From Halomonas litopenaei (GTDB taxonomy: Bacteria > Pseudomonadota > Gammaproteobacteria > Pseudomonadales > Halomonadaceae): 64,000 bases of DNA. The DNA is taken from assembly GCF_017303055.1 (NCBI RefSeq), contig NZ_JAEKJT010000002.1, positions 1-64,000 of the forward strand, in the 5' to 3' direction. The translations under genes and the position numbers were made by a program. The notes beneath the pieces were generated by a model, which saw only the letters and a list, made by a program, of their open reading frames with translations, had not been told where the DNA came from and did not search any database. Below, in pieces: positions 27,342-37,623 of this stretch (within the stretch, counting starts at the first letter, position 1; every line of letters begins with the position of its first letter).

Positions 27342-28086
27342 CGACTCGCATAGCTCGTCGGACAGCTCGTCAAATAGCTCCCTGACTCGCCAGCAGGCTC
27401 GCCAAATCGCCGCCAACGGACTGTGGAGCAACAACCCTGCCCTGGTACAACTATTGGGGCTATGTCCATTGCTGGCGGTATCCGGCACCATCGTCAACGG
27501 CCTGGGGCTCGGTCTTGCAACGCTGGCGGTCATGCTGGGCGCCAATGGCTGCGCATCGATGATAAGAGGTCACATCCGCCCCGAGATACGGCTGCCTGCC
27601 TTTGTCATGATCATTGCAGCGCTGGTGACCTGCACAGAACTCGCCATGGCCGCGATGGCCTACGAGCTTTATCAGGTGCTGGGCATCTTCCTGCCTCTGA
27701 TCGTGACCAATTGCGCCATCCTTGCCCGAGTAGAAGCCTTTGCCTCGCGCCAGCCGCTGGCTCCATCGCTGCTGGACGCGCTGATGAATGGACTAGGCTT
27801 CACCCTGGTGCTGATAGTGATTGGCGCCCTGCGCGAGGCTCTCGGCCAGGGCACACTGTTTGATGGCATGGAGCTACTGCTGGGTAGCGGCGCGGCTGAC
27901 TGGGTGATCCAGCTACCGGGGGAGCGCCACATGCTGTTTATGGCGCTGCCGCCTGGGGCCTTTCTGATAACCGGCCTGCTGATTGCCGGCAAGAACGCCA
28001 TCGACGACCACATCGCTCGCCGCCGCCCCGCCTCGCAGCCCCCTTCCGAGCAGCGAAGGGTTAGAGTCACCGGGACCATTCACTAG
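27334..28086 (+). CDS. rnfE: Rnf complex subunit RnfE
   Basis: A 250-residue membrane subunit, paralogous to Rnf[15 protein letters not shown] and [14 protein letters not shown] mirror the RnfA segments with their Cys residues. The N-terminal 20 residues are unusually Ser/Asp-rich. Last of the rnf genes. nth follows after 100 bp, the usual gammaproteobacterial neighbour. Confidence 0.94.
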   Translation: MNDDSHSSSDSSSNSSLTRQQARQIAANGLWSNNPALVQLLGLCPLLAVSGTIVNGLGLGLATLAVMLGANGCASMIRGHIRPEIRLPAFVMIIAALVTCTELAMAAMAYELYQVLGIFLPLIVTNCAILARVEAFASRQPLAPSLLDALMNGLGFTLVLIVIGALREALGQGTLFDGMELLLGSGAADWVIQLPGERHMLFMALPPGAFLITGLLIAGKNAIDDHIARRRPASQPPSEQRRVRVTGTIH

Positions 28087-28186
28087 GCCCAGTCACTCAG
28101 TTCAGCGCAACACCCAGTCACTGACTCAAGTCCCAACCTTCCAGGCCGCTCTTCAGCGTGACCGCAACCCTCGCTACAGGAGTCCC

Positions 28187-28822
28187 ATGAACGCTGCCAA
28201 ACGCCACGAGATCTTCACTCGACTGCGGGCCCATAATCCCGAGCCCACCACAGAGCTTCATTGGTCGACCCCGTTCGAGCTGCTGGCAGCAGTACTGCTG
28301 TCTGCCCAGGCAACCGATGTCGGCGTCAACAAGGCCACGGCAAGGCTATTTCCCGTCGCCAACACGCCCCAGGCCATCATTGATCTGGGTATCGACGCCC
28401 TCAAGGACCACATCAAGACGATCGGCCTGTTCAACACCAAAGCCGAAAACCTGATGAAGACCTGCCATCTGCTGGTCCAGCAGCATGGCGGCGACGTGCC
28501 GCGTACTCGCCCTGAGCTAGAAGCACTCCCGGGAGTCGGCCGCAAGACCGCCAACGTGATTCTCAATACCGCTTTCGGCCAGCCTACCATCGCGGTGGAC
28601 ACCCATATCTTCCGAGTCTCCAACCGCACCGGCATCGCCAAGGGCAAGAACGTGATCGAGGTGGAGGAGCGGCTGATGCGGCATGTGCCCAAGGAGTTTC
28701 GCCAGGATGCACACCATTGGCTCATCCTGCACGGGCGCTACACCTGTGTGGCGCGCAAGCCACGCTGCGGCAGCTGTGTGATCGAGGACCTGTGCGAGTT
28801 CAAGGAGAAGGTCGATCTGTAG
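28187..28822 (+). CDS. nth: Endonuclease III
   Basis: A DNA glycosylase/AP lyase for oxidised pyrimidines, 211 residues. The helix-hairpin-helix reads LPGVGRKTANVIL, the catalytic Lys is the K of that segment, the Asp is in VDTHIFRVSNR, and the C-terminal 4Fe-4S loop is C-X6-C-X2-C-X5-C (CVARKPRCGSCVIEDLC). The ATG at 28187 has ACAGGAG before it; the longer frame from 27983 overlaps rnfE and is rejected. Confidence 0.97.
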   Translation: MNAAKRHEIFTRLRAHNPEPTTELHWSTPFELLAAVLLSAQATDVGVNKATARLFPVANTPQAIIDLGIDALKDHIKTIGLFNTKAENLMKTCHLLVQQHGGDVPRTRPELEALPGVGRKTANVILNTAFGQPTIAVDTHIFRVSNRTGIAKGKNVIEVEERLMRHVPKEFRQDAHHWLILHGRYTCVARKPRCGSCVIEDLCEFKEKVDL

Positions 28823-28904
28823 CCTGACAGCCGGCGCGTCAACGGCACGGCTAACGCCAAAGTTGAAGCGCATAGACCGTCAGGACACGTTACGCTGACG
28901 CTTT

Positions 28905-29219
28905 ATGCTGCAATATGAGCGATCAACCATGAACGATGTGCTGCGAGAACTCTGGATACCACTGGCCATGGCCTCAAGCTTCGGCGCCTTTACCGGCTCG
29001 CTGTTCCGCTTGAGCCGCCGCCCCGGGTCCGAACGTCCGCTGATGTTCCCGGTACTGGGCCTGCTGGGCGGTATCACCGCGTTCATGATCCACCAGGTGC
29101 TGGTGTGGACCGTCGGCGCCCCGACCTGGCTCCTGCCGGTGCTGGTGGTGCTGCAAGTGTGGCTCTGGTTGGGGCCGCTGGGACCCAAGATGCCGCGGCG
29201 TCAGTCCCCTGGCGACTGA
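28905..29219 (+). CDS. Small hydrophobic membrane protein, unknown
   Basis: Up to 104 residues, with an alternative ATG at 28929 giving 96. Three hydrophobic stretches are seen: IPLAMASSFGAFTGSLF, MFPVLGLLGGITAFMI and LLPVLVVLQVWLWL, separated by an Arg-rich loop. No family was recognised and neither start has a clear SD. A bidirectional terminator follows at 29300. It may be a conserved inner-membrane protein of the genus. Confidence 0.55.
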   Translation: MLQYERSTMNDVLRELWIPLAMASSFGAFTGSLFRLSRRPGSERPLMFPVLGLLGGITAFMIHQVLVWTVGAPTWLLPVLVVLQVWLWLGPLGPKMPRRQSPGD

Positions 29220-29299
29220 ACGCCCATCGCAGCCCCCCTGCGCTGTCGGTAGATACCCTGCCAGACCCTGCAAGCCACCATTCCCGATCACGCCATGAA

Positions 29300-29335
29300 A
29301 AAGGCGCTCCTGCCACGGCAGGAGCGCCTTTTCTT
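29300..29335. terminator. Bidirectional terminator
   Basis: A long stem of about 14 bp (AAGGCGCTCCTGC / GCAGGAGCGCCTT) has A residues before it and TTTTCTTT after it. It can stop the small membrane gene from the left and the YedE operon from the right. Confidence 0.85.
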
Positions 29336-29420
29336 TACCTACTGTCTCTACCTATTTTTCTACCTACTGCTCCGTTGTTGCCATCCACCTCTGCCATCTG
29401 TTCGACAGCGCCTACCCAGG

Positions 29421-29615
29421 CTATTCCCGAGTCGACGGACAGGGCGCTCCGCAGGGCGCGCAGGCGTTGGCATCCCGCTGATTCAGGGATGTACGGGCGT
29501 GACCGTCGCCCATGTTGAAGGCAAAGGTTGGGCTGCTGAGATGATCCGCAAGTATCAGTACCAGGATGGCCAGCAACATGGCGATGATGCGGCTACGGCG
29601 GTAAGCGGCTTGCAT
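29421..29615 (-). CDS. Tiny membrane-anchored Cys-rich protein downstream of yedE
   Basis: A 64-residue protein starting MQAAYRRSRIIAM. The start is fixed by a clean SD (AAGGAG, 6 bp from ATG), 14 bp past the end of the YedE gene. A basic N-terminus leads into one hydrophobic helix (~11-24, IIAMLLAILVLILA). A short polar tail on the far side ends ANACAPCGAPCPSTRE, with three Cys in a CxxCxxxC arrangement. It could be a thiol or metal-binding partner of the sulfur transporter next to it; that is inference. No family recognised. Easily missed by gene callers because of its size. Confidence 0.6.
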   Translation of the reverse strand: MQAAYRRSRIIAMLLAILVLILADHLSSPTFAFNMGDGHARTSLNQRDANACAPCGAPCPSTRE

Positions 29616-29629
29616 GGCGCACTCCTTGT

Positions 29630-30919
29630 TCAATTGGGCAGACGGAACCAGGGCCGCAGGCGAATACCCACCAACGAACCAACAAAGGCGCAGGCGAACC
29701 ACACCCAGGCATGCAGACTTCCAGAAGCCAAGCCCGAAAACAGCGCGCCGATGTTACAGCCAAATCCCAACCTGGCGCCGTAGCCCAGCAGCAGGCCACC
29801 CACCACCGCGGCCAGAAATTGACGACCCTCTACCTTCTTGCGGCTGGCTTCGTTGAAGCGATTGGCCAGGCCCGCTGCCAGCATGGCCCCAAGCAGCAGA
29901 CCGAAGTTCATTACCGAGGTGATATTGACCAGCACAGAGTCGGCCAGGGCCATGGCCGGATAGTCCCAGGTCCAGAACTCGAACTGGCTCATGTCCACGC
30001 CGATGGCCTGCAGCGCCTTTGCTCCCCACAGATTGAAGGCAAAGGTAATGCCCCAGGGGGCGCCTCCCACCAGCAGCGTCAGGGTGTTGCCGACTGCCAG
30101 CACCAATATGGCCCAAACGAAGGGCCAGCGGCCCTGCACGAGGGCCTTGAATGCACTCCCTTCTACTGGACGAAGGCGCAGCTCTGAACGCTCAAGCTCA
30201 CCGTGAGCGCGACGCTCCACGCGATTGACCCACAGCGCGACCAAGCCCAGGCCGACCCACTGCACCGCTATCGCTCCCGGCACACCCACACTATCGATCA
30301 GACTGACCGGATCAAGACTGGGCAAGTCCAGCCACCAAGGCAGGTGGATCGAGCCGACCACCGCACCAATGATGAAGAACGCAAGCGTCACCAGCATGCG
30401 CAGATTGCCGGCGCCGACCGTAAACAGGGTGCCTGAACCGCACCCTCCGCCAAGTTGCATGCCCAGACCAAACACAAACGAGCCAACGATAAGCGAGGTG
30501 CCAATGGGCGCAACCGCGCCGACCAGACCGGGCTGGCCGCTGCCAAGCAAAGGAATCATCAATGCCGAGGTCAGGGCAAACAGCATCAGCTGCGCGCGCA
30601 TACCGGCCCCGCGGCGTTTGGTGACCAGGTTTCGCCAACCGGCCGTAAAGCCGAAGGCACCGTGGTAAAGCGCCACGCCGAGCGCGATGCCAATGGCGAA
30701 CAACACCACCAGAAAAGGCGCGGTCTCAAGCCACACCAGACCGCCCAGCACGACCATGCCGATCAGCGCCAGGCTGACGACGAAACGATCCACCTTGAGG
30801 GGGGCCTGTCCAGGAGTTTGTCCAGCGCTTAGCTCAGCGCCAGGTGGCCGAACCCTGTGCGCGGAGCCAGCAGCATCGCTAGCGGTGGCCGAAGCGGCCT
30901 GTGAAGACATCTGAGTCAT
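29630..30919 (-). CDS. YeeE/YedE-family sulfur-compound transporter
   Basis: About 429 residues with roughly ten membrane helices in two similar halves, each with the family's Cys motif: GGGCGSGTLFTVG in the first half and GFGCNIGALFSGL near the C-terminus. Family members such as TsuA bring in thiosulfate or other reduced sulfur. The first ~45 residues are polar and variable. The ATG at 30919 (MTQMSS) is a reasonable start though no strong SD is seen; an upstream GTG at 30970 is possible. Its neighbours are a periplasmic sulfurtransferase upstream on the same strand and a tiny Cys protein downstream, which supports a sulfur role. Confidence 0.87.
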   Translation of the reverse strand: MTQMSSQAASATASDAAGSAHRVRPPGAELSAGQTPGQAPLKVDRFVVSLALIGMVVLGGLVWLETAPFLVVLFAIGIALGVALYHGAFGFTAGWRNLVTKRRGAGMRAQLMLFALTSALMIPLLGSGQPGLVGAVAPIGTSLIVGSFVFGLGMQLGGGCGSGTLFTVGAGNLRMLVTLAFFIIGAVVGSIHLPWWLDLPSLDPVSLIDSVGVPGAIAVQWVGLGLVALWVNRVERRAHGELERSELRLRPVEGSAFKALVQGRWPFVWAILVLAVGNTLTLLVGGAPWGITFAFNLWGAKALQAIGVDMSQFEFWTWDYPAMALADSVLVNITSVMNFGLLLGAMLAAGLANRFNEASRKKVEGRQFLAAVVGGLLLGYGARLGFGCNIGALFSGLASGSLHAWVWFACAFVGSLVGIRLRPWFRLPN

Positions 30920-31071
30920 GGAAGTGCATCTGTTCAAAGGAAGGAGTATCACCGCCGCCGGTGCCGCCACTGATTCACGGCGTCCTGGCGGCGGTCATCT
31001 AGGCATCGCCAATAGCCATCTAGGAGCTCACTATCTAAACGACACCTATCGAGGGGTCACGGACCCAAGGG

Positions 31072-32037
31072 TCACTCGTCACCGAAGCCGAGCGCGTCCA
31101 GCACCTTGCCAAGCCCCTGCTTCGCCACGGCCAGCGGACGTGACTCATCCTGGGTCCACTCAGCCATGGAACCGTCATACAACGCCACGTTGTCGAAGCC
31201 GGCAATTTCACTCAGCACGAACCAGTCAGTCGCTGCCCAGTGTCCGGTGTTGCAGAACGCCACGGTCTTGGCATCCGCATCCAGCTCTGCCGCCTGGATA
31301 CGCGAGGTCACTTCCGCCGTATTCAACCGCCAGGCGCCGTCGTCATCGGCCAGCAGCGTCTGATGAGGCAGGTTACGTGCGCCAGGAATGGTGCCCGGAG
31401 CAGCCGCTGCAGGAGACTGGTTGTCGCCCTTGAAGTAGTCCTCTGGGCGGGCGTCGACCAGCTGCCCCTGGGACTCGCGGGCCGCCTCTACCTCTGCAGT
31501 CGTCGCCAGCAGAGCCTCATTCAGACGTCCTTCAAAGCGCACCGGATCAGGGTACTCTGCCGAGCCACTGGCCAGTTCGAGGCCTGCCGCTTTCCAACCG
31601 GCAAAGCCGCCGTCGAGAATCGCCACCTGCTCGTGACTCAGCACCTTGAAGGTCCAGTACACCCGTGCCGCGCTGCCAAAGTCCGTCGCGCCGGTACCCG
31701 CCGGCACCAGCACCACAGTATCGTCATTATCGATTCCGAGGCCGCCGATCAAGCGCTCAAGACTCGACACCGGAGGCATGACTCCGGTGACACCATCGCG
31801 GGTTTCCCGCCAGCCGTCCTCGGTATAGCTCGAATACAGACTGCCGGGAATGTGGGCTTGCTCGAAGCTTGACCGGTCACCGCCATTGTCGATGCTGGAG
31901 CGAATATCCAGCACCACCACATCGTCATTATCCAGGTTCGCTTCAAGCCACTCAGGACTGACCAGCGGCTCGACATCGGCTGCATGCGCGGAGCTCGCCA
32001 TCATCAGCGCCCCCGCAAGCGTCAGTAAGATGCGCAT
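31072..32037 (-). CDS. Periplasmic thiosulfate/3-mercaptopyruvate sulfurtransferase
   Basis: A 321-residue tandem rhodanese protein with a signal peptide (MRILLTLAGALMMASSAHA). The first rhodanese domain (~22-165) is inactive in type. The second carries the active Cys in FCNTGHWA (near residue 262). The signal peptide puts it in the periplasm, where it would move sulfane sulfur. It sits 150 bp upstream of the YedE gene on the same strand, so the two are probably co-expressed for external thiosulfate handling. Confidence 0.9.
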   Translation of the reverse strand: MRILLTLAGALMMASSAHAADVEPLVSPEWLEANLDNDDVVVLDIRSSIDNGGDRSSFEQAHIPGSLYSSYTEDGWRETRDGVTGVMPPVSSLERLIGGLGIDNDDTVVLVPAGTGATDFGSAARVYWTFKVLSHEQVAILDGGFAGWKAAGLELASGSAEYPDPVRFEGRLNEALLATTAEVEAARESQGQLVDARPEDYFKGDNQSPAAAAPGTIPGARNLPHQTLLADDDGAWRLNTAEVTSRIQAAELDADAKTVAFCNTGHWAATDWFVLSEIAGFDNVALYDGSMAEWTQDESRPLAVAKQGLGKVLDALGFGDE

Positions 32038-32188
32038 AAAGTTGACCTCTTGGGTAGGAGATCAACCCATTATCCTGCTCGCAGCTGCAAACTCAATATG
32101 CTTGGCATGAATAATGATTCACGTGCTCATAACCAAAACTGATCAGCCACCGGGTCAGACCTGTTTCCATAACGCCGGTCGAGGCTCT

Positions 32189-32317
32189 GTCCGAAAAGTC
32201 GACGAGCGAAGGTTAGACAAGGCAAAAATCGGTGAGAAAGCGCAGTTTACGAGGTGTAAATGAGCATTTTAAGCCGATTTTTAACGCCGTATCACCAAGC
32301 GCAGGCACTTTTCGTAC
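32189..32317. repeat. ERIC-like imperfect palindrome, copy 1 (129 bp)
   Basis: It is bounded by inverted ends GTCCGAAAAGT and ACTTTTCGTAC, with inner inverted arms AAAAATCGG and CCGATTTTTA, so the whole unit can fold on itself. The second copy (47015-47159) matches almost base for base apart from an insertion. There are no coding features. It ends six bases before the stop codon of the GST gene. Size and fold-back form recall the enterobacterial ERIC element, but the sequence differs. Confidence 0.82.
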
Positions 32318-32322
32318 AAGCC

Positions 32323-32997
32323 CTAGAGTGAGAGCTCACCGCCCTTCTCTGTAGCACGGCCATAGGCGGGTCGCGCCCGGGCCTGCTCGAGAAAGCGCGT
32401 GAGCGCCGGATGGTCAGACAACATGCCCCGACCTTCCAGCGCCAGGAGCGGGAAACTCATCTGGATATCCGCCGCGCTGAACGTCTCTCCCGCGAACCAG
32501 CTGTGCTCTGCCAGGTGCTGCTCCCAAAAGCCCATCAGCCGTCGTATTTCTGGCCCGAGGTACTGCTCTTTCACCCCCTTGGCGAACATCTTGCCCAAAG
32601 GACGCACCAGAGCCGGCACAGGGGGCTTGCTGAGCCTGCCAAACACCAGATTCATCACCAGCGGGGGCATCGCCGAGGCCTCCGCATGGTGCATCCAGAA
32701 CACATAGTCATCGTAGGCTTCACTGTCGACGGGGGGAGACAGCGCCTGCTCCCTGTCGTAATGGCGCAGCAGATACTCGATGATCGCACCGCTTTCAGCC
32801 ACGACCCTGCCCGCCTGATGCTGGTCGGTGATCAGCGGCGACTTGCCGAGCGGATGAACCTGCTTGAGGGATTCAGGGGCCAGCATGGTCTTGGGATCAC
32901 GCCGATAGAGCTGAATGTCATAGTCGACTCCAAGCTCTTCCAGTAGCCAGACCACTCTGAGAGAGCGGGAGTTTTCGAGATGGTGCAATACGATCAT
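32323..32997 (-). CDS. Glutathione S-transferase
   Basis: A 224-residue cytosolic enzyme. The thioredoxin-like N-terminal domain has LVIxxS-type features (HLENSRSLRVVWLLEELG, HPLGKSPLI, ESGAIIEYLL) for glutathione binding. An all-helical C-terminal domain has AEHSWFAGETFSAADIQMS, the family's capping box. The ATG at 32997 has GGAG 6 bp before it. It lies behind a terminator that separates it from the HlyU-like gene. Substrate unknown. Confidence 0.9.
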   Translation of the reverse strand: MIVLHHLENSRSLRVVWLLEELGVDYDIQLYRRDPKTMLAPESLKQVHPLGKSPLITDQHQAGRVVAESGAIIEYLLRHYDREQALSPPVDSEAYDDYVFWMHHAEASAMPPLVMNLVFGRLSKPPVPALVRPLGKMFAKGVKEQYLGPEIRRLMGFWEQHLAEHSWFAGETFSAADIQMSFPLLALEGRGMLSDHPALTRFLEQARARPAYGRATEKGGELSL

Positions 32998-33026
32998 GTG
33001 GTCTCCTTTACCCCATGGCTGAAACA

Positions 33027-33053
33027 GAAACGGCGCCCAGGGGGCGCCGTTTC
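33027..33053 (-). terminator. Terminator between hlyU-like gene and GST
   Basis: An 11-bp stem (GGCGCC core, GAAACGGCGCC / GGCGCCGTTTC, loop of 5) lies 12 bp past the HlyU-like stop. The arms end in A/T runs, so it could work on either strand. Confidence 0.7.
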
Positions 33054-33065
33054 CATCGCTTCGTC

Positions 33066-33368
33066 TCAATCAGACGAGAACATGCCATCACCGACTTCAT
33101 CGATGTAGCGTTCCGCCTTCTGTCGCATCAGCGCATCACAGGCCTCACGCCCAGGCACCAGGTCAGAGCGCTCGAAAGCGTGTTCCAGCGTCTCGCCACC
33201 CTCGATGGGCTTGCGAATAAAGCCGCTGACGCGATACTGACCGCCCTGCTCCTGCGGACGAGACACGATCAGGAATCCGCGATACTCCACGGCCTCGGCC
33301 TCCTCCGTGGAACGCGATTCAGCGGCGCCTCCACCCTTGAAAAGGCTGCCGATCAGCTTCTTGAACAT
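33066..33368 (-). CDS. HlyU-family protein
   Basis: 100 residues. A Lys/Gly-rich start (MFKKLIGSLFKGGG) leads into the compact HlyU-type domain (VEYRGFLIVSRPQEQGGQYRVSG, then RSDLVPGREACDALMRQKAERYID). Pfam HlyU is named after a Vibrio activator of haemolysin, but most members are uncharacterised and this one has no obvious helix-turn-helix. It sits between argG and the GST gene on the same strand, 36 bp after argG. Its own regulation is not visible. Confidence 0.8.
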   Translation of the reverse strand: MFKKLIGSLFKGGGAAESRSTEEAEAVEYRGFLIVSRPQEQGGQYRVSGFIRKPIEGGETLEHAFERSDLVPGREACDALMRQKAERYIDEVGDGMFSSD

Positions 33369-33404
33369 GTCGCCTCCTGGATCCGATGGTCGAACGCCAA
33401 GCGC

Positions 33405-34622
<1,218 letters not shown>

Positions 34623-34824
34623 GCTAGGGGCTCCTTCTTGTATGACAGACATGACGTGACCAGCGCATTCCTTCATGAATGGCGCTTGAAGAGGGCCGAG
34701 TATAGCGCGCATGGCCGGTGTCGAATACCGCTACGGGACGCCGCGCTGCCAAACTGCTAGACTTTCGCCGTTTCGGCCTGCATCACACAGGCCCATTACC
34801 CCACGGCCCGACAAGGAGAGGTGC

Positions 34825-35490
34825 ATGAGCGAGCTGATCGCCCGCGAACTCATGGCGCAACGTTTTCGCAGTTTTCTGCCGGTGGTGGTGGATATCGAGA
34901 CCGGCGGCTTCAATCCCGAAAGCGACGCCCTGCTGGAGATCGCCGCTGTCACCCTGACCATGGACCCGGAGGGCAACCTGCTGCCCGACGCTACCTTTGC
35001 CTATCACATCGAGCCGTTTGCTGGCGCCAACGTCGAACAGTCGGCACTGGACTTCACCGGCATTCGTCTCGACGACCCCCTGCGTCAGCAGGTCGCCATC
35101 AGCGAAGCCGAGGCGCTGGGTGAAATATTCCGTCCAGTGCGCAAGGCCATCAAGGCTCATGGCTGCACCAGAGCCATTCTGGTAGGCCACAACGCTGCCT
35201 TTGACCATGGCTTCCTCAATGCCGCGACCAACCGCTGCGACATCAAGCGCAACCCCTTCCACCCGTTCTCAAGCTTCGATACCGCCTCCCTGGCAGGACT
35301 GGTCTACGGCCAGACCGTGCTGGCCCGAGCTTGCCGTGCCGCCGGCATCGACTTCGACAACAACGCCGCCCACTCTGCCCGCTATGACACCGAGCGCACG
35401 GCCGAGCTGTTCTGTGCGATGGTCAATCGCTACAAGGACCTGGGCGGTTGGCGGCTGGCTCAGCAGGAACAGGGAATGGAGGAGGACTGA
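34825..35490 (+). CDS. rnt: Ribonuclease T
   Basis: A DEDD-type 3'-5' exoribonuclease that matures tRNA and other 3' ends. 221 residues. The exonuclease motifs are DIETGG (near 29), [13 protein letters not shown] (near 121) and [14 protein letters not shown] (near 178), which supply the acidic metal ligands. A clear SD (AAGGAG) precedes the ATG at 34825. Divergent from argG. Confidence 0.95.
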   Translation: MSELIARELMAQRFRSFLPVVVDIETGGFNPESDALLEIAAVTLTMDPEGNLLPDATFAYHIEPFAGANVEQSALDFTGIRLDDPLRQQVAISEAEALGEIFRPVRKAIKAHGCTRAILVGHNAAFDHGFLNAATNRCDIKRNPFHPFSSFDTASLAGLVYGQTVLARACRAAGIDFDNNAAHSARYDTERTAELFCAMVNRYKDLGGWRLAQQEQGMEED

Positions 35491-35553
35491 CACCGGTCCA
35501 TGCCTTTTTACTGCGGCAGGATGCTGCTCACTGCAGAGACTCTCGACATACGA

Positions 35554-35590
35554 CAAGGCCCCGCTGGTGTCCACACCAGCGGGGCCTTGC
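35554..35590 (+). terminator. Terminator-like hairpin after rnt
   Basis: A long stem of about 15 bp (AAGGCCCCGCTGGTG / CACCAGCGGGGCCTT) lies 64 bp past rnt. Only a short T stretch follows (GCGTTTG), so termination may be partial. Confidence 0.7.
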
Positions 35591-35710
35591 GTTTGATCAG
35601 TCAGATGACCGTGTTTGATCCGTCGCGCGGGGGCGCGGTAACACCCTCACCACCTCGGCGATCCAGCGGCTAGCCGGTCCTGACCGGTCAATCGACTGCT
35701 AGGCTGCACC

Positions 35711-36061
35711 TTACTCGGCGCCGCCCTCTTCATTCTGGCGAGCACGTTCAGCGGCTTGCTTGATCAGGGGCTCAAGTTCGCCATTGTTATGCATCTCGAC
35801 CACGATATCGCAACCGCCGACCAGCTCACCTTCCACCCACAGCTGCGGGAAGGTCGGCCAGTTGGCCACCTTGGGCAGTTCGGCTCGAATGTCGGGGTTG
35901 TCCAGTACGTTGACGAAAGCAAAGCGCTCGCCACACGCCATCAGCGCCTGCACGGTCTGCGCAGAGAAGCCGCACTGCGGCAGCTGCGGAGACCCCTTCA
36001 TGTAAATGAGAATGGGGTTTTCGCTGATCTGGCGCTGAATGTTTTCGACGGTGGTGCTCAT
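35711..36061 (-). CDS. grxD: Monothiol glutaredoxin (Grx4 type)
   Basis: 116 residues with the single-Cys active site PQCGFS and the glutathione-binding TFPQLWVEGELVGGCDI. Family members bind a bridged 2Fe-2S cluster with glutathione and BolA and act in iron-sulfur trafficking. The ATG at 36061 is preferred to the GTG three bases upstream. Divergent from argF across a 257-bp region. Confidence 0.95.
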   Translation of the reverse strand: MSTTVENIQRQISENPILIYMKGSPQLPQCGFSAQTVQALMACGERFAFVNVLDNPDIRAELPKVANWPTFPQLWVEGELVGGCDIVVEMHNNGELEPLIKQAAERARQNEEGGAE

Positions 36062-36259
36062 CACGGCTCCTCAATGATTCGGGCTTGTCTGGCATGTCCT
36101 CACGGTACGATGCATGCCCTTACGGTTCGCTTTCGGCCGATACGATGGGGTCAACATCCGCACTTTTCAATGCGCGTCGGGATCGATACCCCTTTCGAGA
36201 CAATACCTGATTGCCACGCTCGGCCTTTCCTTGAACGCATTGTACGGCCCAGCGGCGCG

Positions 36260-36288
36260 TTGCGCATCCCCTCCGCGCTGGCTAGGAT
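36260..36288 (+). promoter_or_regulatory. Putative sigma-70 promoter of argF
   Basis: TTGCGC (-35) and TAGGAT (-10) are 17 bp apart, with the -10 box 30 bp before the argF start codon. Confidence 0.42.
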
Positions 36289-36318
36289 GGTCGTTTTTTA
36301 CCTCGTTGGAGAGACGCC

Positions 36319-37239
36319 ATGGCCGCCCGCCACTTCCTGACCCTACTGGACCTGAGCCAGGATGAATTGCGCTACCTCATCCAGCGCGCGATCACGATCA
36401 AGAATGGGCTCAAGGCCCAGGGCCCGACCTACGCGCCCTTTACCAACCGCACCCTGGCGATGATCTTCGAGAAGTCGTCAACACGGACCCGTGTCTCCTT
36501 CGAGACCGCCATGGCTCAGTTCGGTGGTCACGCGCTGTTCCTCTCGCCTAGGGACACTCAACTAGGACGTGGCGAGCCCATAGGAGACACGGCTCGGGTG
36601 CTGTCAGAGATGGTTGACGCGGTGATGATCCGCACCTTCTCCCACCAGGGCCTTGAAGAGTTCGCCGCTGCCAGCGACGTACCGGTCATCAATGCGCTGA
36701 CCGATGATTACCACCCCTGCCAGCTGCTGGCGGATGTGATGACCTGGACCGAGCTGCGGGGCAGCGTCAAGGGCCGCACGGCGGTGTGGATCGGGGACGG
36801 CAACAACATGTGCCACTCCTGGATCAATGCCGCACGCCAGTTCGACTTCTCCCTGCGCATCTGCTGCCCTGAAGGCTACGAGCCCCGCGAGGATATCCTG
36901 GCAGCCGCAGGAGACCGAGTGACCATCCTCCGCGATCCCATGACAGCCGTCGCAGGTGCCGACCTGGTGACAACCGATGTATGGGCATCCATGGGACAGG
37001 AAGAGGAGCAGGCGCGCAGAGAAGCCGACTTCGCCGGCTTCCAGGTGACTGAGGCCATGCTGGATGCGGCGGACAAGGATGTGCTGTTCCTGCACTGCCT
37101 GCCCGCTCACCGCGGCGAAGAGATCAGCGAAACCTTGCTGGATGATCCCCGCGCCGTGGTCTGGCAGGAGGCCGGCAACCGCCTGCATGCCCAGAAGGCA
37201 CTGCTGGAGTTCCTGATGCTGGGTCAGGTCAGTCACTGA
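36319..37239 (+). CDS. argF: Ornithine carbamoyltransferase
   Basis: Makes citrulline from ornithine and carbamoyl phosphate in arginine synthesis. 306 residues. The carbamoyl-phosphate site reads SSTRTR (near 53), HPCQ follows in the centre, and the ornithine loop [10 protein letters not shown] sits near 255. SD TTGGAGAG before the ATG. A monocistronic unit with its own terminator. Anabolic type is inferred from context. Confidence 0.96.
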   Translation: MAARHFLTLLDLSQDELRYLIQRAITIKNGLKAQGPTYAPFTNRTLAMIFEKSSTRTRVSFETAMAQFGGHALFLSPRDTQLGRGEPIGDTARVLSEMVDAVMIRTFSHQGLEEFAAASDVPVINALTDDYHPCQLLADVMTWTELRGSVKGRTAVWIGDGNNMCHSWINAARQFDFSLRICCPEGYEPREDILAAAGDRVTILRDPMTAVAGADLVTTDVWASMGQEEEQARREADFAGFQVTEAMLDAADKDVLFLHCLPAHRGEEISETLLDDPRAVVWQEAGNRLHAQKALLEFLMLGQVSH

Positions 37240-37266
37240 TACCCTGCGACTCGCTGCTTATCAGCA

Positions 37267-37296
37267 AGGCCCTGCCGCAATATCGCGGCAGGGCTT
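37267..37296 (+). terminator. Hairpin terminator after argF
   Basis: A perfect 10-bp stem GCCCTGCCGC / GCGGCAGGGC with loop AATATC lies 29 bp past the stop. The T run behind it is poor. Confidence 0.7.
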
Positions 37297-37368
37297 GGCG
37301 TTACGCGTTTAGCCTGTCGCCCCCTTAAGTCGCTGCCATCTATCCACGCCTCCCGTTTCATTCCTCTC

Positions 37369-37407
37369 GTTACCTTTCTCTTGTTACCTTTCTCTTGTTA
37401 CCTTTCG
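37369..37407. repeat. Short tandem repeat, period 14
   Basis: The unit GTTACCTTTCTCTT occurs at 37369 and 37383, with a partial third copy at 37397. It lies in the 384-bp gap between argF and the next gene, which otherwise holds the argF terminator and the promoter at 37566. Confidence 0.85.
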
Positions 37408-37565
37408 TTCGCTACGCCCCACCCACACCAACGCGGGCTTAAGCGCCCAGATCCCCATCGAGTCATGCTGAGCAGGCGCCACGTCAACGAGTGCTTGAAC
37501 CAAAACACCTACAGCGCCTGGCCATGACCCGCGGCATGTATCCGCAAGCGGACAAGGAATAGACT

Positions 37566-37594
37566 TTGGTCTAATCAGACTAATGTCGTATACT
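37566..37594 (+). promoter_or_regulatory. Sigma-70 promoter with overlapping dyad
   Basis: TTGGTC (-35) and TATACT (-10) are separated by exactly 17 bp. The inverted repeat GTCT-AATC-AGAC overlaps the -35 box and spacer, a typical place for a repressor. The -10 box ends 29 bp before the start of the small gene at 37624. Confidence 0.6.
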
Positions 37595-37623
37595 TTCGCC
37601 ATATTTCTGTCAGAGATCGCCGC

